Of a stretch of DNA of 64,000 nt, positions 1-11,100 are shown in pieces. The stretch's first letter is position 1; each line of letters begins with the position of its first letter. The stretch is taken from contig NC_091976.1 of the NCBI RefSeq assembly GCF_036711975.1, positions 25,482,001 to 25,546,000 on the forward strand, given 5' to 3'. This stretch comes from Onthophagus taurus (Eukaryota; Arthropoda; Insecta; Coleoptera; Scarabaeidae). The position numbers and the translations under genes are program-made. The notes beneath the pieces were generated by a model. The model did not search any database and was not told the origin of the DNA. It saw only the letters and a list, made by a program, of their open reading frames with translations.

Positions 1-310
1 TTTCCAATTATTGTCAAAGTTAGTAGCAAGGAGTTTGTAGTAGTATTTAAAAATTCACTAACAACTCTGGCATTATGTGCTGGTGCTCCCTCATATTGAA
101 AATATATCATTTGAGACATATTTAGTGCCAAATTGTCGACCAAAGGCTTAAGTGCTGCCTTAATATATTGAGGTATTTCTCTGAGTTTAAGTTTTTATGG
201 TAGATACTATATGGCAAAATTCTATTATCTAAAAGGGCACACCATACATTGAACCCCAAGCTTCTTTGAACACTCAGAGACTTCTTCGGTCCAGATAACA
301 TTTTGAACAA
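1..310 (-). pseudogene. Degenerate mariner/Tc1-like transposase fragment
   Basis: Minus-strand reading of 122-310 gives a peptide containing NVWCALLDNRILPY and LNSEKYLNILRQ, the block between the first and second catalytic acids of insect DDE/D transposases. It continues, in another frame, into 1-120 as YFQYEGAPAHNARVVSEFLN, which corresponds to the conserved QHDGAPPH block around the second catalytic residue; here the D reads as E. The frame change and missing ends mark it as a decayed copy. Family assignment within mariner/Tc1 is inferred from these motifs only. Confidence 0.7.
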
Positions 311-689
311 ACAGCAGACTATTTAATTTTTCTAAATATCATCTACAAAATTCTAATCTTCGATTGACATCTCCGGCACGTAAATAAGAAGTTAGCCCCG
401 CTTTGTATGGTTTATACTTATTTTTCTTTCATATTCGGGAGCAACGGCTTTTGGGTCAGACGTCTTGTTGCAATTTCTCTTGCAGGTCATTTTGGTATGT
501 TTTTGTATGTGGTTTGGGGAAGGACCAAATATCTATTAAATTTTCTGCTAACCGGCTGAAGGTTCTTACGTGCGGTTGTCTTCTTTCTGGATATCTTGTG
601 AAATAAAATTCCGCAAAATGTTACATTTTTCATAATTTTTGAAATTCATTGTAAAGTTTTATTCAGTTTAGTTATATTTTGACACTTAA

Positions 690-790
690 CATGCTGGTGC
701 ATCGAACCAGCACATAATGCCAGAGTTGTTATCGAATTTTTAAATACAAACTTTGGCAATTATTTGATACATTATGTTGCATCATAGTAT
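690..790 (+). pseudogene. Second, inverted copy of the same transposase block
   Basis: 697-770 reads EPAHNARVVIEFLNTNFGNY on the plus strand and is a close inverted match to about 1-95 (shared stretch around the AHNARVV codons). With the first copy it forms an inverted pair about 0.6 kb apart. Only the segment around the second catalytic residue survives. Confidence 0.6.
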
Positions 791-1429
791 GTATGGTTAT
801 CACCATAGCAACATTAACTTTTAAATACATACATTAGTTTTAGATAGAACAAAATGAATTTTTGTTAATTATTCAATAACTATAAGAAATATACCCCACA
901 AATTATATATATTTGTTATCAGAAGAAAATAACAAATTATTTTAAGCCATAGCCAACTATGATTTCCATTTAAAAAAATAAAGTTACGTCTAAAATCTCG
1001 AAAATAAAAGATGGGAAAAAAATTCTACCTACGCCACTGAATTCTTCGTAAAAAGTTGCCCATATAATGTTTTATTTATAATACTCCATCTTTGATAATA
1101 AGTGAGATATTCGTGAATGTCGTTTTCGCCAAATTTTCAGTTTTTGCCGATAGGGCGAAAACAAAAGACGATAGCTGTTCGGAGTTTTCGGAATTAGCAT
1201 TTTCTCAAAAAACGAGATCATGACATGTAAGCTACTTTTTTTCTATCTCTTTTAGTTTCGGAGATGGTCTATGCGGACATCGAAATTGGGACACCCTGTA
1301 CACACGTACTCGACTGTCGCAATAAGTTAGACGAAATCTGGACTTGCTTCTGATAAGGCTACATATTCGGCAAAGGTTGAAGGCTTAGTTACACTACCTT
1401 GTTTTTACTACCCTGTATATAGACGTCCT
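791..1429. other. Gene-free TE-like sequence with mariner-type terminal motifs
   Basis: No coding signal. Contains GGGACACCCTGTA near 1286 and TACCCTGTATA near 1408, which match the ends of insect mariner-like MITEs (the ACAGGGTG family of termini seen repeatedly in this window). Probably remnants of one or more MITEs. Confidence 0.4.
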
Positions 1430-1740
1430 GGTAAACGCTACGCAGCCGCTACTATTTGAAGGACAATGCAAAGCCACATACCGCCGGCATCACCAGTAAC
1501 TTTTTGCAAGAACGTGGAATTCACGTCATGGAATGGCCAGCGTTAAGTCCTGACTTGAATCCTATTGAACACGTCCTATTCAATTGAGATAGCAAAATAG
1601 CAGTGTCATGGCAACCAACAGTTTCAGATATCAAAACATTAATCATTGTCTTAATAAAGTATCTGACACAACTGGTTGCCATGGCTACGTATGGCTACTG
1701 CTATTTTTCTACCTGCAATGAATGGGAAATCTCCTTCTAT
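1430..1740 (+). mobile_element. Tc1-like element fragment, transposase C-terminus plus terminal repeat
   Basis: The plus strand at about 1500-1590 encodes FLQERGIHVMEWPALSPDLN followed by PIEHVLF, the classic third-catalytic-residue block of Tc1-like transposases (SPDLNPIEH). Frames are broken upstream and downstream. 1668-1730 (caactggttgccatggctac and onward) is a close match to 13094-13155, so the same family left a MITE in the caudal intron. Called as a truncated, inactive copy. Confidence 0.7.
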
Positions 1741-2840
1741 TAATCTTCCTAAATACTTTATCAGTATTTTCCTCTTCAGTGATCATATCGGCAGAAACAG
1801 GCTGAGGGTTTTCATTTATTGTGTCAGTAGTTTGTTGATTTTCTGGCTGAGGTTCGTCATTTATTGTATCGGCAGAAGGTTGCTCCGGTTCAGCACAAAG
1901 TTGAGGTTCAATTGCAACAAAAATAGAATGAGAAACAACGGCTAAATTTTCATCTGTGCTATTATTATCATCCGCTCTGTCCAAAATTATGTTTTGATCT
2001 TCACCGGAATCACCACCTTTTAACATTGTCTCAAGGTCTTCTTCACTTACTATTTCCGGTAATCCGTCAAATGATGACAAAACTGATTTTAAACCTACTT
2101 TAGGTTTGGAGCCAAACATAGCTTCGTAAGGACTGCGATCAAACATAGCCCTTCCGACCATTTTGTGGTTTTATTTGTCTCTAACCATGTAAAAACCACC
2201 TTTTCTATATCCTGATTTGCTCTTTCTACTGAGCCTTGAGATTGGCTATGACGGGGTGTCTTCCCATTTTTGGCAACTTTTACGAATTCTCTGCCATTAT
2301 CACTGTGCAAAATGTATGACGCTCCAAATATCGGAAAGATATTCAGCAAATGATATGCGACTTCTTCGGCTCGATTTGTTTTTAGTGATCTAAGAATTAC
2401 AAACTTGGTGAGATGATCTTGATACACCATGATGAACTTAAAATCACCGTCTGCTTGTGTTTGCATGTCGATCAAGTCGAGTTGGCATCGTGAATTAAAT
2501 TGACTACTTTTTATAGGCTTAATCACTAGCCCTTTCTTTAGTACACTTAATTTTTTTTGACATAATTCGTAAAGAATCAAATAAAGAGCCACAAATTCTT
2601 TAGTAATGTTCTTGTACTTCAGTTTGAGTTCTTTCATCATCCTATTTCTACCTCCATGCCCGATGGAAATGTGAGTTTCGTGAATAATATCAAACGTTTC
2701 TTCCATATAACAGTAATATTTAATTCCCTTTCATTTTTCACTGGGACGATTAATTTTTGGATTGTTCCAATTTTTACTATATCATACCTCGACAATCGTT
2801 GATATTCCTCAGAAGTTTTGCTTGCGAGCTTGTCCAAATG
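1709..2840 (-). pseudogene. Broken integrase-like (KRBA2/SCAND3-type) transposon gene
   Basis: Three minus-strand pieces in different frames line up end to end. 2837-2637 gives an N-terminal part (LASKTSEEYQRLSRYDIVKI). 2706-2095 gives the integrase core, with QLDLIDMQ (first D), LHSDNGREF (second D) and SQGSVERANQD (E). 2161-1709 continues with SPYEAMFGSKPKVGL and an acidic tail. The spacing between the second D and the E is shorter than normal, suggesting an internal deletion. This architecture is known from KRAB-A-domain-containing-2-like proteins derived from retrovirus-like or Ginger-type integrases. At least two frameshifts make it a pseudogene. Confidence 0.7.
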
Positions 2841-2892
2841 ATAATTTCAAGCTATTTGAGACCTTGATTTTTTAAATGGACCACGGGCCATC

Positions 2893-2991
2893 GGGCATTA
2901 GTAATATGGACCTTCCAAAGTAATAAATTTATCAATTTGGCCGACGCTCTTGGTCATTATTCATAATGATCGGTCCATATTAATACTGCCC
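2893..2991. repeat. Short imperfect palindrome (about 20-bp arms)
   Basis: 2893-2912 (gggcattagtaatatggacc) and 2972-2991 are inverted copies with about 17 of 20 positions matching. Likely a small MITE relic flanking the integrase-like pseudogene. Confidence 0.45.
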
Positions 2992-2999
2992 TTAATCAA

Positions 3000-4370
3000 G
3001 TTAATCAAGTTGCCCGTAACATATATTTGTAATATGGAATTGAAAATAGAAAAAGTATGGTCACAGCAATCAACTAGACATTTTGGCAGCCAAACCTATT
3101 TTTACTTATAACTTCGTAATGATTTATCCCATAATTTTGATTTTCTAGAACAACCCAAAACAACTAAGAAAATCTGTTTTTTCGGTTTTTCTCGCCGAAT
3201 TTTTATTTTTTCTATTTGCCGCTTTGGAACAATATAGAACAACTCTAGAACAATCTAAAACAATGAAAAATTAAAAAATCAAAAAATGGGGGGCTAACTT
3301 CCCGCACTCTAAGATGTACCTACATAAGTATACATATTATTAGATAGAAGAGAATGGTGGTTTTGGGATTGAAAGAGCGTCCACAAACGGAATTTGTATG
3401 TTGATAAGAACGCGCCGCCCTTTTGCGTATACGATGCCGCCCGGATTAACGGTATTTGCGTTATCTGTCGACGTCGTTTTTTGTACGGAGAGCGGCCGAC
3501 GCGACGCCACATGCCCCGTTAAAACCATCGCAAACAACCCGCAAGACATCAAATCAATATTTTCTCTACTTTTCTTCACATCGTGGGTCATCGATATCAC
3601 ACCACGAAGAACCGTTTTGTAAGTTCTCTTATTGACACTATATCGATAGATTATTCGATTACGAAGCCGCTTTTCCGAAAAGATACATTTCAAGAAAAGA
3701 AATCAATCTCAATTGTGTTTAGATATTTTTAAACATAAATAAATATTGTTTGAAAAGTTTCAACATTTTATTTTGGCAATTCCCATTCATAAAAATATCG
3801 GCAAATTTCATCTAGATAATGAATGTCAAAATAAAAGAAATATCCGATTTAATCCGAGGGATACGATTAACAAACATGTTTCGAAGTGGGGTTTTTTCGT
3901 TGTCTAATTATCTCACGTACTTAAAAAAAATGGGTATATCTAAAAATATCCGTGGTGGTTTTGAAGCACCTTAAATCCGGCATAGATCCAAACCACTGCT
4001 GGTGGATTTTCACAACGCTTTGATGATTTTCCGACGACGATTTTGTGGAATTAAGTTCCCTTTTTGCCGACGCTCTACGTTTAATCGTCGCACGGATTTC
4101 AAATTTTATTAAAAATCCCCGATTATTATCTTCAGATATGATATATTTTTTGATATATAAAGTTCTTTAATATTAAAAGGATGTCGGAAGTTGAAAGAAT
4201 CGAGGAATAATTATGAAATATACAAGAAAAGATGGAAAATTGATGTTTATTATGAACATCTAAGAAAATATTGCAAATAATTAGTTCAACGGAACAAGTC
4301 TTTGATTGAAATGTAGAAAATTATATTCGAAATCCATTTTACCAATATTTGTTAATAATTAGGAGAAATG
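3000..4370. other. Non-coding stretch with one CpG-rich island (about 3400-3560)
   Basis: The island is clearly richer in G, C and CpG than its surroundings. It can be translated on either strand but shows no recognisable domain or splice-compatible homologue, so I do not call a gene. It could be a conserved non-coding element downstream of caudal or an old exon. The rest is AT-rich with nothing recognisable. Confidence 0.3.
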
Positions 4371-4371
4371 A

Positions 4372-4690
4372 TATATAAACTTTTTTTGTATTTTCAAAAC
4401 TGGTCTTTAATTAAATAATAAATTAATAAATAATAGTTTTTATTATGCAATAGTAGATTAAAAATCAAGTTTACATATTAAAATTCTGTAAAGTTATAAG
4501 ATAAAGTATAATTTAAGACCACGTTAACATGTTAAAAACTTAGAACGTTCTGATGCTATTGCATCCTAAAAACTAGTCTTTGAAGATGGCTATTAGCCGA
4601 AACTAGTAAGACTCATGTTTATTATTTAATTAAAGACTAGTTTAGAAAGTACAAAAAAGCTTTATATATTATTTCTTCTAATTATTTGAT
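4372..4690 (+). mobile_element. Penelope-type terminal repeat with inverted flanks
   Basis: 4374-4435 (tttgtattttcaaaactggtctttaatt...) is repeated in inverted orientation at about 4610-4672. Between the arms sits the hammerhead-like motif listed separately, which contains gaagatggctattagccgaaac, a signature found in Penelope-like element terminal repeats of arthropods. No coding part is present, so this is an isolated terminal repeat or non-autonomous derivative. Confidence 0.5.
4575..4613 (+). ncRNA. Candidate minimal type I hammerhead ribozyme
   Basis: Seen in sequence: stem I strand AGTCT (4575-4579), core TTGAAGA (4580-4586, consensus CUGANGA with the first C replaced by U), stem II GGCT-ATT-AGCC (4588-4598), GAAA (4599-4602), four-nucleotide palindrome CTAG as stem III (4603-4606), cleavage dinucleotide TA (4607-4608, fitting UH), and AGACT (4609-4613) pairing fully with the first strand. 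This is the layout described for hammerheads in Penelope-like elements, where the very short stem III favours dimers. The C-to-U core change may reduce activity. Confidence 0.6.
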
Positions 4691-6179
4691 GGATATGTCA
4701 TAAAAGTAATAATTGCTTTAGTTACTATTACAAAAATTTTGTTTCTTTCAAAGTTTCATGAAGTGTTACATCTGTTGGAAATTGCTTTTGTTATCAATAT
4801 TGAAACCATCGTGATCTAGTAATTACTACTTTAGATACCAAATATGTTGGAGTTGCAGATATTAAATCCATTGTGGGTTTTTCCACCTAACCCAACAGTT
4901 TGTCCATGACATTTCGATCTTTTGAGCGTACGAAATATACTTTGAAAATTTTCAAATTGCAAATCTGGTGTCTAAGCTTCGGAATTGTTCGTCATGTATT
5001 TAGTATTCAGCCGTTTCCATTCTTTTGTCTCAAAGAAGGCCTAAAGTTTAATTCCGAAAGTTTGGTATATAAAGCAAAGAAAATGTTGACGATATAAAGT
5101 TGCACCAATCATCTGACTCAAGTATTAAGACTCTCTTTTAATAATAATAATAATAAATTTATTGCCATAATAGAAAAAAAACTATCAAAAACAATCAACG
5201 AGTCAAAACGAAAGTCAACGAAAAAAAATGTGAAACCAATGACTAGAATTATGGCTATCTTTTCAACATTAACATAATCGCAGCAACGGGCAATTTATAT
5301 ATTGGTCTTCTATATCGCTACATGAAAAAGTGAGGAGCGTCTAATGAAATGCAAAAGTGTGAGCAAAAAATCCGTAGAATTGGTTTTTATGCTCAAATGA
5401 GAACATCTAACCAATTAATATTAAATCAACCAAAAACTGATTAATACATTGCAGATTGCAATCAACCTCGGCTAAACTTGCAGCAGAAAATTTACAATAT
5501 CGCGTGATTTAGCCGAGATCGCTTGCGGCCGAGCCTCTACTGTTTGTGTTATCCAAATTTGGCCTGATATGGTGTAAATTGCAACTGGAAGATGACGAAG
5601 GAAGGAAAAACTTCCCAGAATTAATATTAAAGGCCAAAATCACATGAAATGACCAGATAATGCGACTCTTTTTTCTGATTTCGACGAATTAAAAACTGCA
5701 TGGGAAAAAACCGAACGTAACTATAGAAATACAAAAAGCTATACTGTGTGTAACGTACATATTTGATGTTACAGAAGTTTGGCAAATATTGTTGGGATTT
5801 AAGGATTAAATGTTAACATTGCGAAAAGGTATGGTATCAAAAGTATTACACAGCAATGTAAGTTGATCTTCGCGCCCTTGACACACGTGATATAATAAGG
5901 CTTTCAGTTGAACAACTATATCAGAACCAATATCTTGTTGCAATAGAAGTGTGTTTATTGTCTGGCTTAGTACATAATATAAGTTTTCAAGAGTTTTTTA
6001 AGGGTACAATGATATAGGAATCTATTTCTGCGTTATAAGTCAATCTAATTTTATTCAGCAGAAACGAGTAAATTTTTAAGATCTTGGAAGTGAGGTTAAA
6101 TGTAACTAATCATCTCTAATCTTTGGGTTATTGTAAGTTCTTTTGACTATTCTTGCAAGTTTTTCCTTAGTTGTTTCTG
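4691..6179. other. Gene-free AT-rich region
   Basis: No coding call. Holds a short ATT microsatellite (about 5139-5155) and, at about 5505-5535, CTTGCGGCCGAGcctCTAC, a motif that also builds a hairpin at 10220-10280. Otherwise unexplained. Confidence 0.35.
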
Positions 6180-6565
6180 GTCTGTTAGCAGTGGTCTTCT
6201 ATAAACGGTATCTATTCTTCTGCAAACAATGTCTAGTCTTGTATTAATAGTATCTAGTCTTCAGCGAGCAATAAAAAAAAATTCCTTCTACAAGAAATAA
6301 CTAGTTATCTGGAAGTCTTCCGCAAACAATCCAGTCATCTGGAAACAATCTAGTCTTCTGTAAGCAACATTTAGTCTTCTATTAACAGTATCTAATTCTC
6401 CATTACCAATATCTAGTCTTCTACGAGCAATTAGTAGTCAACGGTCAGCAGTGTAAATGGTCTTCTACAAGCAATCTTGACTTCTGCAAATAATATATAT
6501 TCTTCTATAAATAGCATTTATTCTTCTATTAATAGTATTTAGTCCTCCATTCACAGTGTCTAGCA
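6180..6565. repeat. Degenerate minisatellite, period about 20-21 bp
   Basis: Repeated units resemble tctagtcttctryaarcaat (for example near 6250, 6350, 6375, 6415, 6540), with many substitutions and some longer inserts. Around 15 units are visible. Not coding on either strand. Confidence 0.65.
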
Positions 6566-8116
6566 ATAAAACAATATGCCTAAAACTTCCTGAACGTATT
6601 ATTTTCTGCACCTTTCCATACAATGGTTCAGGCTTCCGTACATTTTCTTTCCTTCTATATATCTGAAATGTTTTGGACGTTCATAGCCTTCCCCTTGACA
6701 TAAATTAATAGATTTTACACAACATTTAACGATTTGTCGTTTAAGACTTTGAGTAATATCTTCCAGGTTTGGCTAAACTCCATATTATCTTCCTCTCTAA
6801 TGTTCCTCTGGCGATAAATTAAAGCTTGCATTTGGGTGGACAAAGCGCTACAGATTAAAGCGGATAACGATTTAACGCTGAATATAGAGATATCAACTGA
6901 ACGTTTTGTTGTCAATGGAAACATCTCATGAATTTAGAAGTAATAGAAAGAGCTGCAACATGCAGAAATAATTTTCATAAACATTTTAGCTGTTAATGCA
7001 AACTGGATTTTTTGATATCGAAATATACAAGATAACTCTTTCTCATTCTTTAATTTAGTACCCAATAAGTTCAGTTTAAAGTTTAGTTTATCTGTAAAGT
7101 TTCTATTAAAATCTAATAGATTCACATAGTCGTCCATCTCACTGTTTCCCAACACATATCATTCATTAGTGTAGTCTTAGGACTCTACATCACTAAAAAT
7201 GATTATTTGAACATCCTCACTTCAGTTTTAGTTACAGCATATATGTTTTGTGACTTGAAAATTACTGCTACTTGTAATTTCGAGCAAAGTTTTCGGCTAT
7301 TTTAATGTTATTAACACGCTTATTAAATGTTTTATCATACTTATCTGTTTTGTTAGGTTCCAATGCTTCGTGATGCAAATATCAATGTTATATTTATTTA
7401 AGATATCTTTAATTGTCTATGTTTGGACTTTATATAGACTCGAACCAAATTTGTCTGAAGTAGTAAAAAAACTAAGATTAAATAAGTAAGGATTTTTAAG
7501 GATATAACAAAAAAAACAGTTTTAAATCTTTTTAAATTATTATCTATATTGTTTTGCTCTTAAATATTTAACGCCTGAAACCATAGCGTATCCATCGAGA
7601 GTTACTTATGGAGAAAGCACTATAAAATCCGTCGTTTTCCAGAAAATAACGGATTTAAAAGGCACGGAAACTGATCGATTCTGTCTAAGATTTCTCATAA
7701 GTAACGTAGTACGGGGAAGGATTTGGTGTACAATTCTATTTATAATTAATAATAAAATTAATTTCATCTTCTTGTTAAAATACAAGGCGTCATAAATAAT
7801 CTAAAAACGTCTATAATCTCACAGTAAAGCGTAAAAACGAAGTAGTTAAATAGTCAATCGCGGTTCTGGAAAATTTAATACTTATTTAAGTTTATATTTA
7901 AAATTCCATGTTAACAATAAATATAACTTAATTTTTAATTTTTTTTTTCATCACTCGATTGCACTGTTCCACTTCATTGTTTCTTAATAAAAAAATTAAC
8001 CGTTATTTCATTTATGTACAAAACGCGAAAAAAAACTATAAACTCGACAATCACAAATTAAACAGGGTTTCTTCCGCATTTGGAAAGTCCATCCTGTAAC
8101 CATCACACTCCTCTTG
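6566..8116. other. Region downstream of caudal, including probable 3' UTR and a hairpin
   Basis: The part nearest 8116 is probably the caudal 3' UTR (minus strand); its poly(A) site is not certain. 7601-7616 (gttacttatggagaaa) pairs with 7691-7705 (tttctcataagtaac), with an inner palindrome around aaatccgt/acggattt, giving a hairpin of about 105 nt. I see no gene in the rest. Confidence 0.35.
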
Positions 8117-11100
8117 TCACATCAACGAAATACCTTGATTCGGAGAAACCGCGTGGTTTAAGATCGTCGATGTTTGTTGTTGTTGTTGTTGTTCGAGACT
8201 GATATCTAACGGATCTTTAGTCATCGCCATTTCTTGCCTTTTCTTCGTCTGCTTGCGTTCTTTCGCCCGGCGATTTTGAAACCAAATTTTCACTTGCCGT
8301 TCTGATAAACCAAGCGTTAACGCTAACTCGGATTTTTTTCTTATCGTTATGTAACGACTGAAATAAAATTCTTTTTCTAATTCAACTCGTTGATGATCCG
8401 TGTAAACCACCCTGTATTTATCTTTTGTTCGCGTTTTGCCTAAAACAAAAATAGAAAATTTTAATTAAAAATTAGTTTAAAAAATTTTTGTTTAATAGTA
8501 AATAATGAGATGTTGTGACAATGTAAAGAAAAAAAGATGTTTTGAGAAAACCGTAAAATTAAAGTGATTTGTCAAGGGACCCTGTTCTTGTTAAAACTGT
8601 CACGCTTTTAGCACCCACGCCCACAGTAGTTTGTCGTCGTCGGGGAAACGAAGAGTTTTGGAGGAGCTGTTCCCCGTGATAATTGTGAACGGGTCGATGA
8701 AGGGCGACCCACCCATTTTGCGTTATTCGCCCCCGGGGGCCCATTCTCGCTATTACCGCAGTCGCTCTGTTGTTATTTCAGTAGTTTATTTCCAACCGAA
8801 CGAACAAAGCTTTGGCTAATTTTGACTGCGATTTATGTAATTGCCAAATAGGTCCCTCTTATCAACACTCAATTTATTTTCTTATAACAAAATTACATTT
8901 CAAAAATTTCTATTCAAGTATATTATGTTGAAAGTTATAGATAAGAATGTAGGCGGTCTTGTTATAGCTTCAAGGGCGGTCCTTTTTACATCTGATAACA
9001 TCGAAACCGAGCACCTGACGTAGTGGTGGAGGAACAAATTTGACCTGTGATCTTCGTGTTTACTTTCAGATTACAGAACCCCTCATATCCGTTGACAAAT
9101 AACCGAGTAAAGATACTGAGTCGGGGAGATTGCCCACGAAACAAAAATTTACATCAAAAATTTTACTATTTTCATTTAAAAGAATAATCGTTACCAAAAA
9201 AGTAATGCGATTAATTTCTTTGATACGTCATAACATTCACGCCATATGGTGAAGATATGGCGTGAATATGTGTGTGTTTGAGAGATAAAGAGTGTGCCGA
9301 TAAGTATATTGAAATCGAAAATTTGGGACACGTTCGTACCAATGAACGGTAAAAAGGCTTAATAACGCCACTGGACTGCCGTAAACAGTAAATTGACGGT
9401 TGATTTGAGAAGACCGGTGGCCATAAAGTGAGATCCCGGGCGCTTTATGGCTCTTCCTTTAGTGCTCAACGCTACCCCGATGACTTCCCTACCATGACTA
9501 CAAACCGCGCACCTTAAAACAATATTATCTCAACATTTTAATAATTATACAAAAATTTTAATGCTAATTTCTAGTCAATTTTTAATTTCAATTTGAGAGG
9601 GGTTAGAATTGGGTAATCGTTCTAAACGGGTTTAGATGCAATAAAATCAAGACAATTTAAAATGACATAAAAACTTAATAGATCTCATTAAAAAAAACAT
9701 TTCCTAAGATATCTTTTTAATTATTTTTTTTTATTTCGTCATTTTATAAGTTTGGAATTTTATTTTAAACCCAACCCAACATCTATATATATAAAATTGT
9801 TGATTACATTAATCTTATTTTAAATTGTTTGCCGCCAACTGATTTTTAACTAAGCAACGAAGATCCTAATATTACCAAAATAAAGATACTTTTGCAAATA
9901 GATTGTGTAGATTCTGGACAAGGCTACCAAAGGTATTAATTGTCCGTGCTTAATTATCCGAATGATTCTAGTTCTAGGTTTTGTTCTAGTTTTATACTAG
10001 CACTATCACTAGAACTAACACAAGACCAAGAACTAGAATCATTCGGGTTTAGCCGTCTTGAGAGACATGCGGCTAAACCCGAATGATTCTAGTTCTATGT
10101 CTTGTGTTAGTTCTAGTTTTAGCTTTATAACTAACACTAGACCTAGAACTAGAAACCTTTGGGTTTAGCCGTGCGTTTGAAGAAGCGTTGTATATTCTTT
10201 ATTGAGTTTAACCGATTTTGCTTGCGGCCGAGGCGCTACATTTTGTGTCTACTCACATTAATTGTAGAGTCTCGGCCGCAAGAACCAAGTGTCACTTGTG
10301 AGATCAGAGAAAGATTCGATTGAAAAATTAAGTAACTTAAAATGCAAAACGTTATATTTATATGAGAAATTATTATATTATGCCCTAATTATCTGATTGA
10401 AAAAATATCAATCTCATTTATGATGAGTGTGGAAACTACAAATTTTTATTTTAAACGAATTAGGTATTCGCCGAAGCATTATAATATTAATAGAGATAAA
10501 ACATGGGCAAGGTAGAGACTATTTTAGTTGGGCAACTTATTATGAAATTGATTTGAAATGGAGTCACTTGAAACTACATACATACATAATGTTTTCTTGT
10601 CTATACGCTATAAAATAGTGGATACAAAATGTAAGCTAACAACCCATGGAATATTTGATTCTTCCAAAATCAATAATCTGTTCTCCATTAGACAAATTGT
10701 CAAATAACAAAGATACGACAAATTGGCCAAAGCTCATAAAATGAAAAACTATGGCTAAGACGCCGTAGTTCATCCCTTTCAGAATATTATTCATAACGTG
10801 AGTCAATACCATTATAAAATTTAAACCTTCCCTAAATTCTAGAAATAAACTACAAGCTTAACTTTCAAAATGCAGAATACTTTTAGTTATCTTTCTTTCT
10901 ATCAAAGTGTGCAAAAATTTTAAAAGTCATATATGCGTGTGCTTAGCAATGTTATACTATGCTATAAAGTTGTTAATAACATCTTGAGTACTCAGGGTTT
11001 TACACAGCCTGATATTTCAAAACCAATTTAATGCGCAAGATGTGCAATTCAAACCACTTTAAAACAATATGAAGGTACTGATAAAGATGCTGCTCAATAA

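Noticed and set aside
3309..3693. Overlapping ORFs on both strands in a CpG-rich island
   Set aside because: No recognisable domain on either strand; open frames are expected from the higher GC content.
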